Of a stretch of DNA of 64,000 nucleotides, positions 1 through 7,489 are shown piece by piece. Within the stretch, counting starts at the first letter, position 1; each line of letters begins with the position of its first letter. The position numbers and the translations under genes were made by a program. The stretch is from assembly GCA_902779305.1 (NCBI GenBank), contig CACZBD010000009.1:62001-126000 (forward strand), read 5' to 3'. Source of the DNA: an uncultured Lachnospiraceae bacterium. GTDB lineage: Bacteria; Bacillota; Clostridia; Lachnospirales; Lachnospiraceae. The notes under the pieces are model-generated. The model saw only the letters and a list, made by a program, of their open reading frames with translations. It was not told the DNA's origin and did no database searches.

Positions 1-2032
1 GATAGAGCAGCTGGTCATAGGATGCCTTCATCAGATCGTCTTTTTTGGGACTACCGTTCTTAGCGGCAAACAGCATCTGTCTTGCGTAGGCGCAGACGCT
101 TAAGTTCGAACCCCAGCAGTAATTGTCTCCGAGAGCGACCAGATAGCCGTCGCTTTCGCTGTTTGCAAGATAGGTGAGCGCCTTTTCTTCCATTTCCTTT
201 TCGACTTTGGCGCGAAGATCGGCATTAACGCTTGCGGGATCCAGGGACAGATAGGTAAGGTTTCCGTAGCTTCCCATGCCCTGCCAGCCAAAGCCGTGCA
301 GAACGTAGAGATCGAGCAGTTCTTCCGCATACTGTTTATACTTATCCTCACCGGTCACCTTATAAAGTTCCGTGGCCGCCCAGAACATCTCATCCTTAAA
401 CTGGCCGTCCGGATACTCGCCGGTCGTGATCCCCTCAGGGTTCTTGAATCCGGTCGCGCTCTTATGTTCTTCCAGATATGCATAGGCCTTCTTGGCCGCA
501 GCAAGGGCCGTCTTGGCGAATGCGGGGTCGATCTGTTCATACACCGCGGAAGCCTTTGCCATGATCGCGGCAAAATCACCGGTAGCCGTGTTGGAGACCG
601 GGCAGATCACCAGTTCCTCTTTTTCCTCCTCGGGCATCACGAATTCGGGAAAATCACGGCAGGTCACTTTATGGTAGACGCCGCCGGACTTCTCATCCTG
701 CATCTTCAGCATCCAGTCCAGTTCATACTTTGCCTCGTCCAGAATATCCGGCACGCCGTTTCCGCTCTCCGGGATTCCCAGATCATCGGCTTCCCAGAGT
801 TCCGGAAAATCTTCATATGTAAGGAACAGATCCGCAACCGATGTCGCGCCCGCGACCACATATCTGCCGTAATCCCCGGCATCGTGCCAGCCGCCGCTTA
901 CATCTTTATATGTATCCGTTCCGAGGATCAGCGCCTTGGTATCATGGCAGACAGGATGGGCAAAATCAAGTGCCGCCTCCCCTGTCACCTCACAGCCGCA
1001 CCGCTGTCTGTACAGCATCAGGAAGCTGTCTTTGAGCATCTGATCATAAACCTCTTTCCCGATCGCAAACGGGTAGGATTCATCGCCGTTCGATACTTTG
1101 ACCGTGTATGTTCCCTCTGTCGTAAAGTCGGAAAAATCAGCCCGATAAACTTTCTCATCCGCATATCCGGCATCGACCGGACCCATCAGTTTCCCCTGAT
1201 AGACTTCTTTCCCCGAAGCATCCAAAAGCACAAAAGTCCCGTCGATCCCCTCGCTTCTGATCACCGCGCTCTTCCCTGCCCCGGGCAGGAATCCGGCCTG
1301 GCTTAAGTTGACGTTTTTACTCATATCAACGACCTCCGATTTGACGACATTCGTATCGTCCAGCAGGATGACGGCAACATTGTCGATCGTGACAACGTGG
1401 GGTTCCAGTGTGGAAACATCCGCCGGGGTTCCCATATTGAAACACAGTCTCGGCGCCATGTCCGTTTCCTCTTCCATCGTGAACTCGTAGGAATAATGCT
1501 GCATCCCCGGCTTTACGACGGGCTTGTCCGCAAAGTATGCATGGTAATCGCCGCCGTTCACCTGCAGCCGCACCTCGATCTGCCGCTCCAGCGTCGTATC
1601 CAGGTCGAAGGAGAACTCATAAACGCCGCCTTCCTCCAACTTGAAACCGTCATAATAGATCTGTACGCCGTAATCGGTCGCACCGGCATTTTCTATGGAA
1701 AAAACACCCGCTTCTTCATCCGCAGACATTTCACAGGTGCCGCCGTGATTTAAGTAAGCGTTCCAGTTTTCCAACCCGTTGGAAAAATCACCGTTCATCA
1801 CCATGTTGATGCCGACACCGGACTGCTTCTCTTCCGCCGCTTCTTCCTCTTCGGCTTCTTCCGTATTTTCCACGCTCTCTTCCTGCGCCTCTTCCACCGC
1901 CGCTGCCGTTTCTTCAACGGTTTCCTCTGCGGCATTCTCGCCGGCAGGCTGCGCCCCGGCGCAGGCCGTAAGGCCAAGGAGCATGGAGAAGATGAGCAGC
2001 ATCGCTAAAGATCTGTTTTTTCGGTTTCTCAT
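1..2032 (-). CDS. GH9 endoglucanase lipoprotein, 3' end beyond window
   Basis: Secreted cellulase of glycoside hydrolase family 9, predicted to cut beta-1,4-glucan outside the cell. About 677 residues are visible; the C-terminus runs off the left edge. Order: lipoprotein signal with lipobox LTAC (Cys24), Glu/Ala-rich linker (about 35-65), a CBM4/9-like carbohydrate-binding domain (about 70-220), an Ig-like CelD N-terminal domain beginning near NVNLSQAGF (about 238), then the (alpha/alpha)6 catalytic domain from about residue 330. The motif GGWHDAGDYGRYV near residue 385 carries the catalytic Asp pair of GH9. The general-acid Glu expected near the C-terminus is not visible. The start ATG has an AGGGAGG ribosome site 7 nt upstream. 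It is transcribed divergently from the gene at 2208. Confidence 0.9.
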   Translation of the reverse strand, partial: MRNRKNRSLAMLLIFSMLLGLTACAGAQPAGENAAEETVEETAAAVEEAQEESVENTEEAEEEEAAEEKQSGVGINMVMNGDFSNGLENWNAYLNHGGTCEMSADEEAGVFSIENAGATDYGVQIYYDGFKLEEGGVYEFSFDLDTTLERQIEVRLQVNGGDYHAYFADKPVVKPGMQHYSYEFTMEEETDMAPRLCFNMGTPADVSTLEPHVVTIDNVAVILLDDTNVVKSEVVDMSKNVNLSQAGFLPGAGKSAVIRSEGIDGTFVLLDASGKEVYQGKLMGPVDAGYADEKVYRADFSDFTTEGTYTVKVSNGDESYPFAIGKEVYDQMLKDSFLMLYRQRCGCEVTGEAALDFAHPVCHDTKALILGTDTYKDVSGGWHDAGDYGRYVVAGATSVADLFLTYEDFPELWEADDLGIPESGNGVPDILDEAKYELDWMLKMQDEKSGGVYHKVTCRDFPEFVMPEEEKEELVICPVSNTATGDFAAIMAKASAVYEQIDPAFAKTALAAAKKAYAYLEEHKSATGFKNPEGITTGEYPDGQFKDEMFWAATELYKVTGEDKYKQYAEELLDLYVLHGFGWQGMGSYGNLTYLSLDPASVNADLRAKVEKEMEEKALTYLANSESDGYLVALGDNYCWGSNLSVCAYARQMLFAAKNGSPKKDDLMKASYDQLLY

Positions 2033-2068
2033 AAGGACCCTCCCTGTGTGATTTTTACACTCCTTTTT

Positions 2069-2097
2069 AGTTTAGCGAATCTTTATGCAAGTTGCAA
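2069..2097 (-). promoter_or_regulatory. Promoter for GH9 gene
   Basis: Reading on the minus strand: -35 TTGCAA (2092-2097), 17-nt spacer, -10 TAAACT (2069-2074), about 40 nt before the GH9 start codon. Matches the housekeeping sigma pattern; not tested. Confidence 0.5.
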
Positions 2098-2126
2098 CAT
2101 TGCGCCTTTTGGAAAAATACGGAACA

Positions 2127-2135
2127 TGGTATAAT
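2127..2135 (+). promoter_or_regulatory. Extended -10 promoter for Sel1-like gene
   Basis: TGGTATAAT is an extended -10 element (TGn plus TATAAT) without a good -35. It places transcription start near 2142, which supports the start codon at 2208 rather than the earlier in-frame ATG. Confidence 0.5.
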
Positions 2136-2207
2136 GGAAGCGGTCAGGGTCCCTGCCCTATTACAGGCACGAAAACGGACCGAAACAGACAGATAAGGGG
2201 AATGAAC

Positions 2208-3278
2208 ATGAACAGATTTACCTGCGATCGCAGTTATGAAAATGACCTCAAGGAATACACGGAACAGATCCTGGAGAAATCCGGCGTCTCTTCGCAGAGC
2301 GCGGAGCGCGAGATCATGTGCATGGCGGATGAAGGAAACACCGTTGCCGCCAAGCTCTATGCGGATCTGGTCTTTTATAAGAAGGTTTTGCGCAAGTTTC
2401 CTTACCGCGACGCGTTCTCGCTCTACTTAAGATCGGCGGGCATCTCTGTCGACGATACCGGAAGTCTGCAGTGCAGCGGCGTTTCCTATCCGCTTTCCTT
2501 CTGGACGATCGGCTATTACCTCGTCAACTACCACAGGGAATCCGTTCTGCTCAAATGCGAACCGATCGGCCTGATCGATTCCATGTCCTTTAATGACCGT
2601 CTCGCAACAGCTTTGGAACTCGCTGCCGCCTGCATCACTTACATCAATGCGGCCGGTGCCATCAATCTGGTCGGGCGCATCCTGCGGGAAGCCGCACAGG
2701 ACGCGGATACCTTTGCCGCACTCAAGCCCATGATCAACGAAACCATCGCGGACCGTGATTTTCCCGAAATCTCCTTAAAAGTCACTTCCTGCGAGACCGC
2801 CGAGCAGTGCGCAGCAATCGCGGAACTCTTCTTTGCAACGGCCGCGCAGGAAGGCTATGTCTATGCCTGCAACAACTTAGCCGCCAGGGAAGCAAACCGC
2901 ATCATCCGCATGAGCCGGGACGGAAAAGATGATGAATTCTTAAAGGAATGCATCATGAAATATGTGCATTATCTGAAGATCTCTGCCGATAAATATGAGC
3001 CCTATGCAGCCAACCGCTTAGGACTCTTCTACATGACCGGCGAGATCAAAGGCAAAGCCGGCAAAGTCGTTGTCAGGGACTACATCGACCCCGCCCTGGC
3101 CAAGGATTATTTTACCAAAGCAACGGTTTATCCCGATGCCAATTCCGCCTGGTCGTTCTTCAATCTGATCAAGTATTTCCATAAGGATTACGACAACAAC
3201 ATCGAATTGCTGAACGAGCACATGGATTACATCAAAGAACTGAATCCGGAAGTCTACGACATCGCGATGGAACTCTAA
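2208..3278 (+). CDS. Sel1/TPR-like repeat protein, unknown function
   Basis: Predicted soluble protein of 356 residues. I chose ATG 2208 because AAGGGG lies 7 nt upstream; the ATG at 2202 is too close to that site and the one at 2085 lies before the promoter. The helical sequence has segments resembling Sel1-type tetratricopeptide repeats: AAKLYADLVFYKK near the N-terminus, and YACNNLAARE and YAANRLGLFYMTGEI in the C-terminal half. Such repeats bind proteins. No catalytic motif or signal peptide is seen. It ends 10 nt from the convergent DUF4037 gene. Function unknown. Confidence 0.7.
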   Translation: MNRFTCDRSYENDLKEYTEQILEKSGVSSQSAEREIMCMADEGNTVAAKLYADLVFYKKVLRKFPYRDAFSLYLRSAGISVDDTGSLQCSGVSYPLSFWTIGYYLVNYHRESVLLKCEPIGLIDSMSFNDRLATALELAAACITYINAAGAINLVGRILREAAQDADTFAALKPMINETIADRDFPEISLKVTSCETAEQCAAIAELFFATAAQEGYVYACNNLAAREANRIIRMSRDGKDDEFLKECIMKYVHYLKISADKYEPYAANRLGLFYMTGEIKGKAGKVVVRDYIDPALAKDYFTKATVYPDANSAWSFFNLIKYFHKDYDNNIELLNEHMDYIKELNPEVYDIAMEL

Positions 3279-3288
3279 GCCGTCCTTT

Positions 3289-4230
3289 TCAGACACCGGA
3301 CAGAATATGCAGATTTCTGAGCATGCCATCCGTGATGTGATCATTCACCGCGTAGGCATGCTTTTCCATGTCCGTACAATCCGCATCCGAAAGCTTCTCT
3401 TCTTTCAGCGCCCGTGCGACCAGCGCCGCAATGTCTTCGATCATTTCTATCTTCAGGTTCCGTTTGTCCGTTTCGTTTCCGGATGAGATCAGAAATTCCA
3501 GGGATTCGGAAAGGTTTGACAGCCTCTTAAGATCCTTCATGGCGCGGAAACTCCACTTATAATACGGCATATATTGTCTGTTCAGCAGAAAGATCACGTG
3601 CATCGCGGCATCCGTGAACGCGTGTACGGCAAGCTGCGCAGCGCCCGTCTCATTCCGCTGTAACAGTCTCGGATAGTTATACTGCCCGGCCTGCCCCATG
3701 AGCAGCAGATAACCTGCAAGTTTCTTAAGCCTGATGTCCTCCGGAAAATAGGAAAGCCGTTCCCGGATCTTCGTAAATTCACCGTCACCGTCGTAGAACA
3801 CTTCGCCGTTGACCGCTTCCAGAAGAGACTGCTCCGGCAAGCGCAGCCACTGCTCCGGGGTAAGATCTCCGTCTTTTTTTCCGCACTTTGCAATGAAAAA
3901 ATCATCGCGCCTCAATACCCCGTGGCGGGAGCCGCCGACCGGGCTGATCCGGTTTCTCTTCACGTCCATGAATTCATCCGGCAAATGCGTATAGGCGCGC
4001 ATCATGCGGAATTCCGTTTTGGAATCCACAACATCCTCTGCAGGCAAAAAAATACAGAAGCCCGGTTCAAAATCATGGTCCGCAGAGATCCCGTCATCAT
4101 AGCCCAGGCACTCGGATCCGCTGCCCGTTAACCCGATGGCAAGATGCGGATACACATCCGCGAATTCTTTTTCAAGCTGCGCCTTCGCGCAGGTTTCGTA
4201 ATAGGCTTTCGCCAGCTCCAGACCTTTCAC
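3289..4230 (-). CDS. DUF4037 nucleotidyltransferase-like protein
   Basis: Member of the DUF4037 family, which carries a nucleotidyltransferase-like N-terminal fold. The segment GLTGSGSECLGYDDGIS followed by DHDFEPGFCIF resembles the G-S plus D-x-D core of that fold; substrate unknown. About 313 residues. I place the start at GTG 4230, which overlaps the stop of the upstream XRE gene as GTGA and has GGGAGGA just upstream; a TTG at 4245 is a weaker choice. It is the third gene of an operon with a membrane protein and a small XRE regulator. Some relatives of this fold modify small molecules or RNA, but I do not assign a reaction. Confidence 0.8.
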   Translation of the reverse strand: MKGLELAKAYYETCAKAQLEKEFADVYPHLAIGLTGSGSECLGYDDGISADHDFEPGFCIFLPAEDVVDSKTEFRMMRAYTHLPDEFMDVKRNRISPVGGSRHGVLRRDDFFIAKCGKKDGDLTPEQWLRLPEQSLLEAVNGEVFYDGDGEFTKIRERLSYFPEDIRLKKLAGYLLLMGQAGQYNYPRLLQRNETGAAQLAVHAFTDAAMHVIFLLNRQYMPYYKWSFRAMKDLKRLSNLSESLEFLISSGNETDKRNLKIEMIEDIAALVARALKEEKLSDADCTDMEKHAYAVNDHITDGMLRNLHILSGV

Positions 4231-4427
4231 TGCTCTTCCTCCCAAAACAGTTCATCGAGGGTTTTATGTAGCTGCCGGCAGATCGCGATGCATAAGTTGA
4301 TCGTGGGATTGTAGTCTCCTTTTTCGATCGCATTGATCGTCTGCCTGGAAACATTGCAGCGTTTTGCAAGTTCTTCCTGGGAAAGGTCCATGGCCGCCCT
4401 TGCGGCTTTCAGCTTCAGATTCTTCAT
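4227..4427 (-). CDS. Small XRE-family transcriptional regulator
   Basis: A 66-residue protein made almost entirely of one Cro/C1-type helix-turn-helix: LSQEELAKRCNVSRQTINAI is the HTH and YNPTINLCIAI follows, as in the short YozG/Xre-like regulators. It probably binds DNA as a dimer. The gene begins 4 nt after the stop of the membrane protein gene and its stop overlaps the next GTG start, so the three are co-transcribed. Such small regulators paired with a membrane protein usually control their own operon; that is inference here. Confidence 0.9.
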   Translation of the reverse strand: MKNLKLKAARAAMDLSQEELAKRCNVSRQTINAIEKGDYNPTINLCIAICRQLHKTLDELFWEEEQ

Positions 4428-4431
4428 GGCT

Positions 4432-4968
4432 TCACTCTTTCTCCGGGGACTTTTCCCGGATCTGCTGAATGATCAAGGCTACACCGGTCAGCAGGAACAA
4501 AATCGCACATAACAGGTTTGTCCCGACAGCGCCGAGTTTTCCGTCAACGATCAGATTCCCGCTTTTGTAAGCGCCAAAGGCAATGGCAAAGTTCAGCGCC
4601 GCAATGATCAGAAACGCGATCATATAGCGTTTTCGGTTGTTGTTCAGGCCCCAGTACGCATCATGGAAGATGCAGTACAAGACATCCGCCAGAACGCCCA
4701 CAAAAATACAGGAAAACGCCTGTGTGACCGGCTGCAGGGGAAGTTCGATGTCCATTGCCGCAAGCAGGATCTGAATGCCTGCCCAGACGGTCATGGCATA
4801 AAAACCGAACCTGTATCCGTTTCCTCTTAAGATCTGCTGCCGCTCATCATACTCTGTCTTCAGTTTCCTGTTCTTGTTGCAGATCACAAAGATCACTGCG
4901 AGCACGACGAGACCGATCACGACCCCCGTAAGGATCCCTGTCATTTTTCCAAAGTTGTATGCACTCAT
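4432..4968 (-). CDS. Multi-pass membrane protein of XRE-linked operon
   Basis: A 178-residue integral membrane protein with about five hydrophobic segments (near 10-28, 53-70, 80-100, 114-132 and 144-163). After the first segment comes a cytoplasmic stretch with the YDERQ motif, common in Firmicute membrane proteins encoded beside small XRE regulators. Start ATG with AAGGAGG upstream. First gene of the operon with the XRE and DUF4037 genes. Function unknown; a sensor or transporter accessory role would be a guess. Confidence 0.75.
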   Translation of the reverse strand: MSAYNFGKMTGILTGVVIGLVVLAVIFVICNKNRKLKTEYDERQQILRGNGYRFGFYAMTVWAGIQILLAAMDIELPLQPVTQAFSCIFVGVLADVLYCIFHDAYWGLNNNRKRYMIAFLIIAALNFAIAFGAYKSGNLIVDGKLGAVGTNLLCAILFLLTGVALIIQQIREKSPEKE

Positions 4969-5005
4969 TTTTGTTTCCTCCTTCGATCCTGCGCCCTCGC
5001 CGGTC

Positions 5006-5043
5006 CCGGTTTTGCTTTTCCGGTTTTGCTTTTCCGGTTTTGC
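5006..5043. repeat. 14-bp tandem repeat in operon leader
   Basis: Unit CCGGTTTTGCTTTT occurs twice in full and then 10 bp of a third copy, head to tail without gaps. It sits in the predicted 5' leader (about 130 nt) of the membrane protein/XRE/DUF4037 operon, between promoter and start codon. Confidence 0.85.
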
Positions 5044-5106
5044 CCGGCCGGCTTCGGCACATCACATGTCAGATTTTGCTTACCATAATTCGGATATCCT
5101 TTACAC

Positions 5107-5135
5107 AATATACAGCTCGTCAGACATTCTGTCAA
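5107..5135 (-). promoter_or_regulatory. Promoter of membrane protein/XRE/DUF4037 operon
   Basis: Minus-strand reading: consensus -35 TTGACA (5130-5135), 17-nt spacer, -10 TATATT (5107-5112). Flanking TATAC and GTATA form an imperfect inverted repeat around the promoter that could be an operator for the XRE protein (inference). Confidence 0.65.
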
Positions 5136-5176
5136 GTATATTTTACATCTTATTTGAAAAGGTAAAAAAAACGGGT

Positions 5177-5206
5177 AAAAAAACCGCCGGTCAATAAGGC
5201 CGGCGG
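5177..5206 (-). terminator. Rho-independent terminator after aldo/keto reductase
   Basis: On the minus strand a GC-rich stem (GCCGGCGG-type arms at 5184-5190 and 5199-5206, 8-nt loop) is followed by a run of seven T. It lies about 25 nt after the stop of the reductase gene. Confidence 0.85.
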
Positions 5207-5231
5207 CTGAAAACGATCCTGTTTGTTAAGG

Positions 5232-6254
5232 TCACACCTTGGCATTTCCCGCAAGGATCTCCTTGTAATCCGCAAGGTTCTTACGGAGCAGTTCCGGCGT
5301 GTTAAGACCATATGGACATTTGGATTTGCATGCGCCGCAGTCCACGCATTTTTCGATCTGCATCATGTTATCCTGCCACTCTTTGGATAAGAAGTTCTCC
5401 GAAGGGGCACGTCTGATCAGCTGGCTCATGCGGGCGCAGTTGTTGATTTGGATTCCCACCGTGCAGGGCATGCAGTATCCGCAGCCGCGGCAGAAATCAC
5501 CCATCAGATCCTTACGGTCTTCTTCGATAAATGTCCGGATCTCCTCCGTCATTTTCACATCTTTTTCAAAGAAAGAAAGCCATTCCTTCAGCTCCGTTTC
5601 TCTCTGGATCCCCCAGATCGGCAGCACCGGATACTGGCTCATAAAGGCCATGCAGGCCTCGGCATTCGTAAGCAGGCCGCCGGAAAGACCTTTCATGGCA
5701 ATAAAGCCCATACCGGCTTTTTCGGTATCAAGGACCAGCCGGATCTCCCGGTCGGTCGCAAGGTAGGAAAACGGATACTGCAGGGTCTCATACAGCCCGC
5801 ACTTTACGATCTCTTCCGCCACATTCAAAAGATGAGCCGTGATCCCGATATGCCGGACCTTGCCCTGCTTTTTGGCTTCCAGCATCGCCTCATACATGCC
5901 GGTGCCGTCCCCCGGTCTGTAGCACTGCTTTGCGCAGTGGAACTGGTGAAGATCCAGATAGTCCGTCCGCAGGTTCTTCAGCGTCGTATCGAGGTCCGTC
6001 CAAAATTTCTCCGGCGTTGTGGCCTGTGTCTTGCTGGAGATAAAGATCTTCTCCCGCATCCCCTCGAAGGCTTCACCGAGCTTTTCTTCACTGTCCGAAT
6101 ATGCTCTTGCGGTATCAAAAAAGACCATACCGCCCTCATAGGCACCCCTCAAGAGTTTCACAGCCGTTTGTTTGTCCACTCTCTGGATCGGCAGCGCGCC
6201 GAACGCATTCTGCGGTGTCCTGATCCCGGTTGTTCCCAAAATGATCTCTCTCAT
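5232..6254 (-). CDS. Aldo/keto reductase with C-terminal 4Fe-4S region
   Basis: NAD(P)H-dependent oxidoreductase of the aldo/keto reductase superfamily, 340 residues, cytoplasmic. The barrel part shows FFDTARAYSDSEEKLGEA (cofactor side and active-site Tyr region) and YLDLHQFH. The C-terminal about 90 residues carry two cysteine clusters, CRGCGYCMPC and CVDCGACKSKCPYG, a ferredoxin-like region typical of the anaerobe subgroup of this family. Substrate unknown. It follows the TPR gene by about 60 nt and precedes a clear terminator, so it is the last gene of the thioredoxin-TPR-reductase group. Confidence 0.9.
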   Translation of the reverse strand: MREIILGTTGIRTPQNAFGALPIQRVDKQTAVKLLRGAYEGGMVFFDTARAYSDSEEKLGEAFEGMREKIFISSKTQATTPEKFWTDLDTTLKNLRTDYLDLHQFHCAKQCYRPGDGTGMYEAMLEAKKQGKVRHIGITAHLLNVAEEIVKCGLYETLQYPFSYLATDREIRLVLDTEKAGMGFIAMKGLSGGLLTNAEACMAFMSQYPVLPIWGIQRETELKEWLSFFEKDVKMTEEIRTFIEEDRKDLMGDFCRGCGYCMPCTVGIQINNCARMSQLIRRAPSENFLSKEWQDNMMQIEKCVDCGACKSKCPYGLNTPELLRKNLADYKEILAGNAKV

Positions 6255-6313
6255 ATGAATCCCTCTCCTGTTTTCATGACTGAAAATAACCCGGTCGATA
6301 CTTCATTTTTATT

Positions 6314-7084
6314 TTACTTGAAATCCGAAGGATAGCAAACGGATTTTATCTCTTCCACCCGTTCTTTTAATTCCTTCGCATACAGAAAATACCCGTAATA
6401 GGAAAAGGACGGAATGCATTTTGTCATCACAAACGCCAGATTGCCGTCCCGTTTGCCGCCTGTATACGCCGCATTAAGACAGTCTTTTGCCTCCTCAACT
6501 AAGGATAGGATCCGCTCTTCGCCATCTTCTGCGCCGCACTCCTCCAGGATCAGGTCCGCCAGGTTGAGATGTGTGACCGCCATTTCCGGTTCCGTTCCCT
6601 CAAAACCTTTCAGGATCGATAAGGCGCGTTCGTAAAGCCCTTCTGCTTCCGCATAACGTCCGGCATCAGTCAGGGCAAGCGCCATGTTGTTGCAAAGGCC
6701 GGCCATGCGGGTATCTTCGACCGCATTCTCTTCGTAGACCATTTTGGCCTTTTCGTAGAGTGACAGCGCATCCTCCGTCATCCCGAAACTTTTATAGGCA
6801 GTGGCCGTATTCAGATAAGCCATCGCACCGCTGACCTGATCCGTCAGGGACAGCTCTTTCGTCACCTGTAAGAGACGGTCGCAGAATGCAAGGCCTTCCT
6901 CTTTCATCTCGCATTTCCTGCACAGTCCGACCAGTTCGTTTAAGATTGCAAAAGCGCTCCGGGAGTCCCCCAGAGCGTTTGCTTCTGCCAGCCAGTACTC
7001 CAGATGCCGCTTTGCATCCCCGTACCGGTCCCGGTTCAGATACGAATCCAGTTTTTCAAGAACCCTTGAAATTTCGATCGCCAT
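6314..7084 (-). CDS. Tetratricopeptide repeat protein
   Basis: A 256-residue all-helical protein with several TPR units; GDAKRHLEYWLAEANALGD near the N-terminus and DALSLYEKAKMVYEE and EAEGLYERALSILKG in the middle show the repeat pattern. No signal peptide. It starts 2 nt after the thioredoxin stop codon, so the two are translationally linked. TPR proteins act as scaffolds; the partner is unknown, though a link to the redox neighbours is a reasonable inference. Confidence 0.85.
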   Translation of the reverse strand: MAIEISRVLEKLDSYLNRDRYGDAKRHLEYWLAEANALGDSRSAFAILNELVGLCRKCEMKEEGLAFCDRLLQVTKELSLTDQVSGAMAYLNTATAYKSFGMTEDALSLYEKAKMVYEENAVEDTRMAGLCNNMALALTDAGRYAEAEGLYERALSILKGFEGTEPEMAVTHLNLADLILEECGAEDGEERILSLVEEAKDCLNAAYTGGKRDGNLAFVMTKCIPSFSYYGYFLYAKELKERVEEIKSVCYPSDFK

Positions 7085-7086
7085 AT

Positions 7087-7404
7087 TTAAGCCTGTTCCA
7101 CAAACTGCAGAACATCTTCCTTTTTGGCAAATCCGACCTTCTTGCCGGCCTGTTCGCCGTTCTTAAACACGATCATGGTCGGAATGCTCATAACGCCGAA
7201 CTGTGCTGCAAGTTCTTCCTCTTCATCCACGTTGACTTTTCCGACGATCAGTTTGCCTTCCTGTTCCTCGGCAAGCTTTGCAAGTTCGGGCCCGAGCATC
7301 TTGCAGGGTCCGCACCAGGTTGCCCAGAAATCCACCAGGACCGGCAGCTCAGCTTTTAATACTTCCTGTTCAAAATTGTCTTTTGTGATCGTGATCTCAG
7401 CCAT
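7087..7404 (-). CDS. trxA: Thioredoxin
   Basis: Small cytoplasmic disulfide reductase, 105 residues, the usual length. The active site WATWCGPCK has the redox cysteines at 31 and 34; the cis-proline loop MSIPTM is present. Start ATG has a strong GGAGG site. It lies 85 nt downstream of the flavodiiron gene and just ahead of the TPR gene, so it may be part of an oxygen and redox stress operon. Confidence in identity is very high; the specific role among possible paralogues is not known. Confidence 0.97.
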   Translation of the reverse strand: MAEITITKDNFEQEVLKAELPVLVDFWATWCGPCKMLGPELAKLAEEQEGKLIVGKVNVDEEEELAAQFGVMSIPTMIVFKNGEQAGKKVGFAKKEDVLQFVEQA

Positions 7405-7489
7405 GATCTTCCTCCTTTTTCTTTTCTGTTGTTCATTGCTTTTATCTGTTCCGTGTTTTGATCCGTTTCATCCGCTAAGCCGGTAACTC

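Noticed and set aside
103-114. tRNA T-loop-like AGTTCGAACCCC
   Set aside because: Inside GH9 coding sequence; no acceptor or anticodon stems around it.
2085-2207. Upstream extension of the Sel1-like gene
   Set aside because: It includes the -10 element at 2130 and has no ribosome site.
5448-6335. 295-codon open frame on the plus strand
   Set aside because: Antisense of the aldo/keto reductase, whose motifs are unambiguous.
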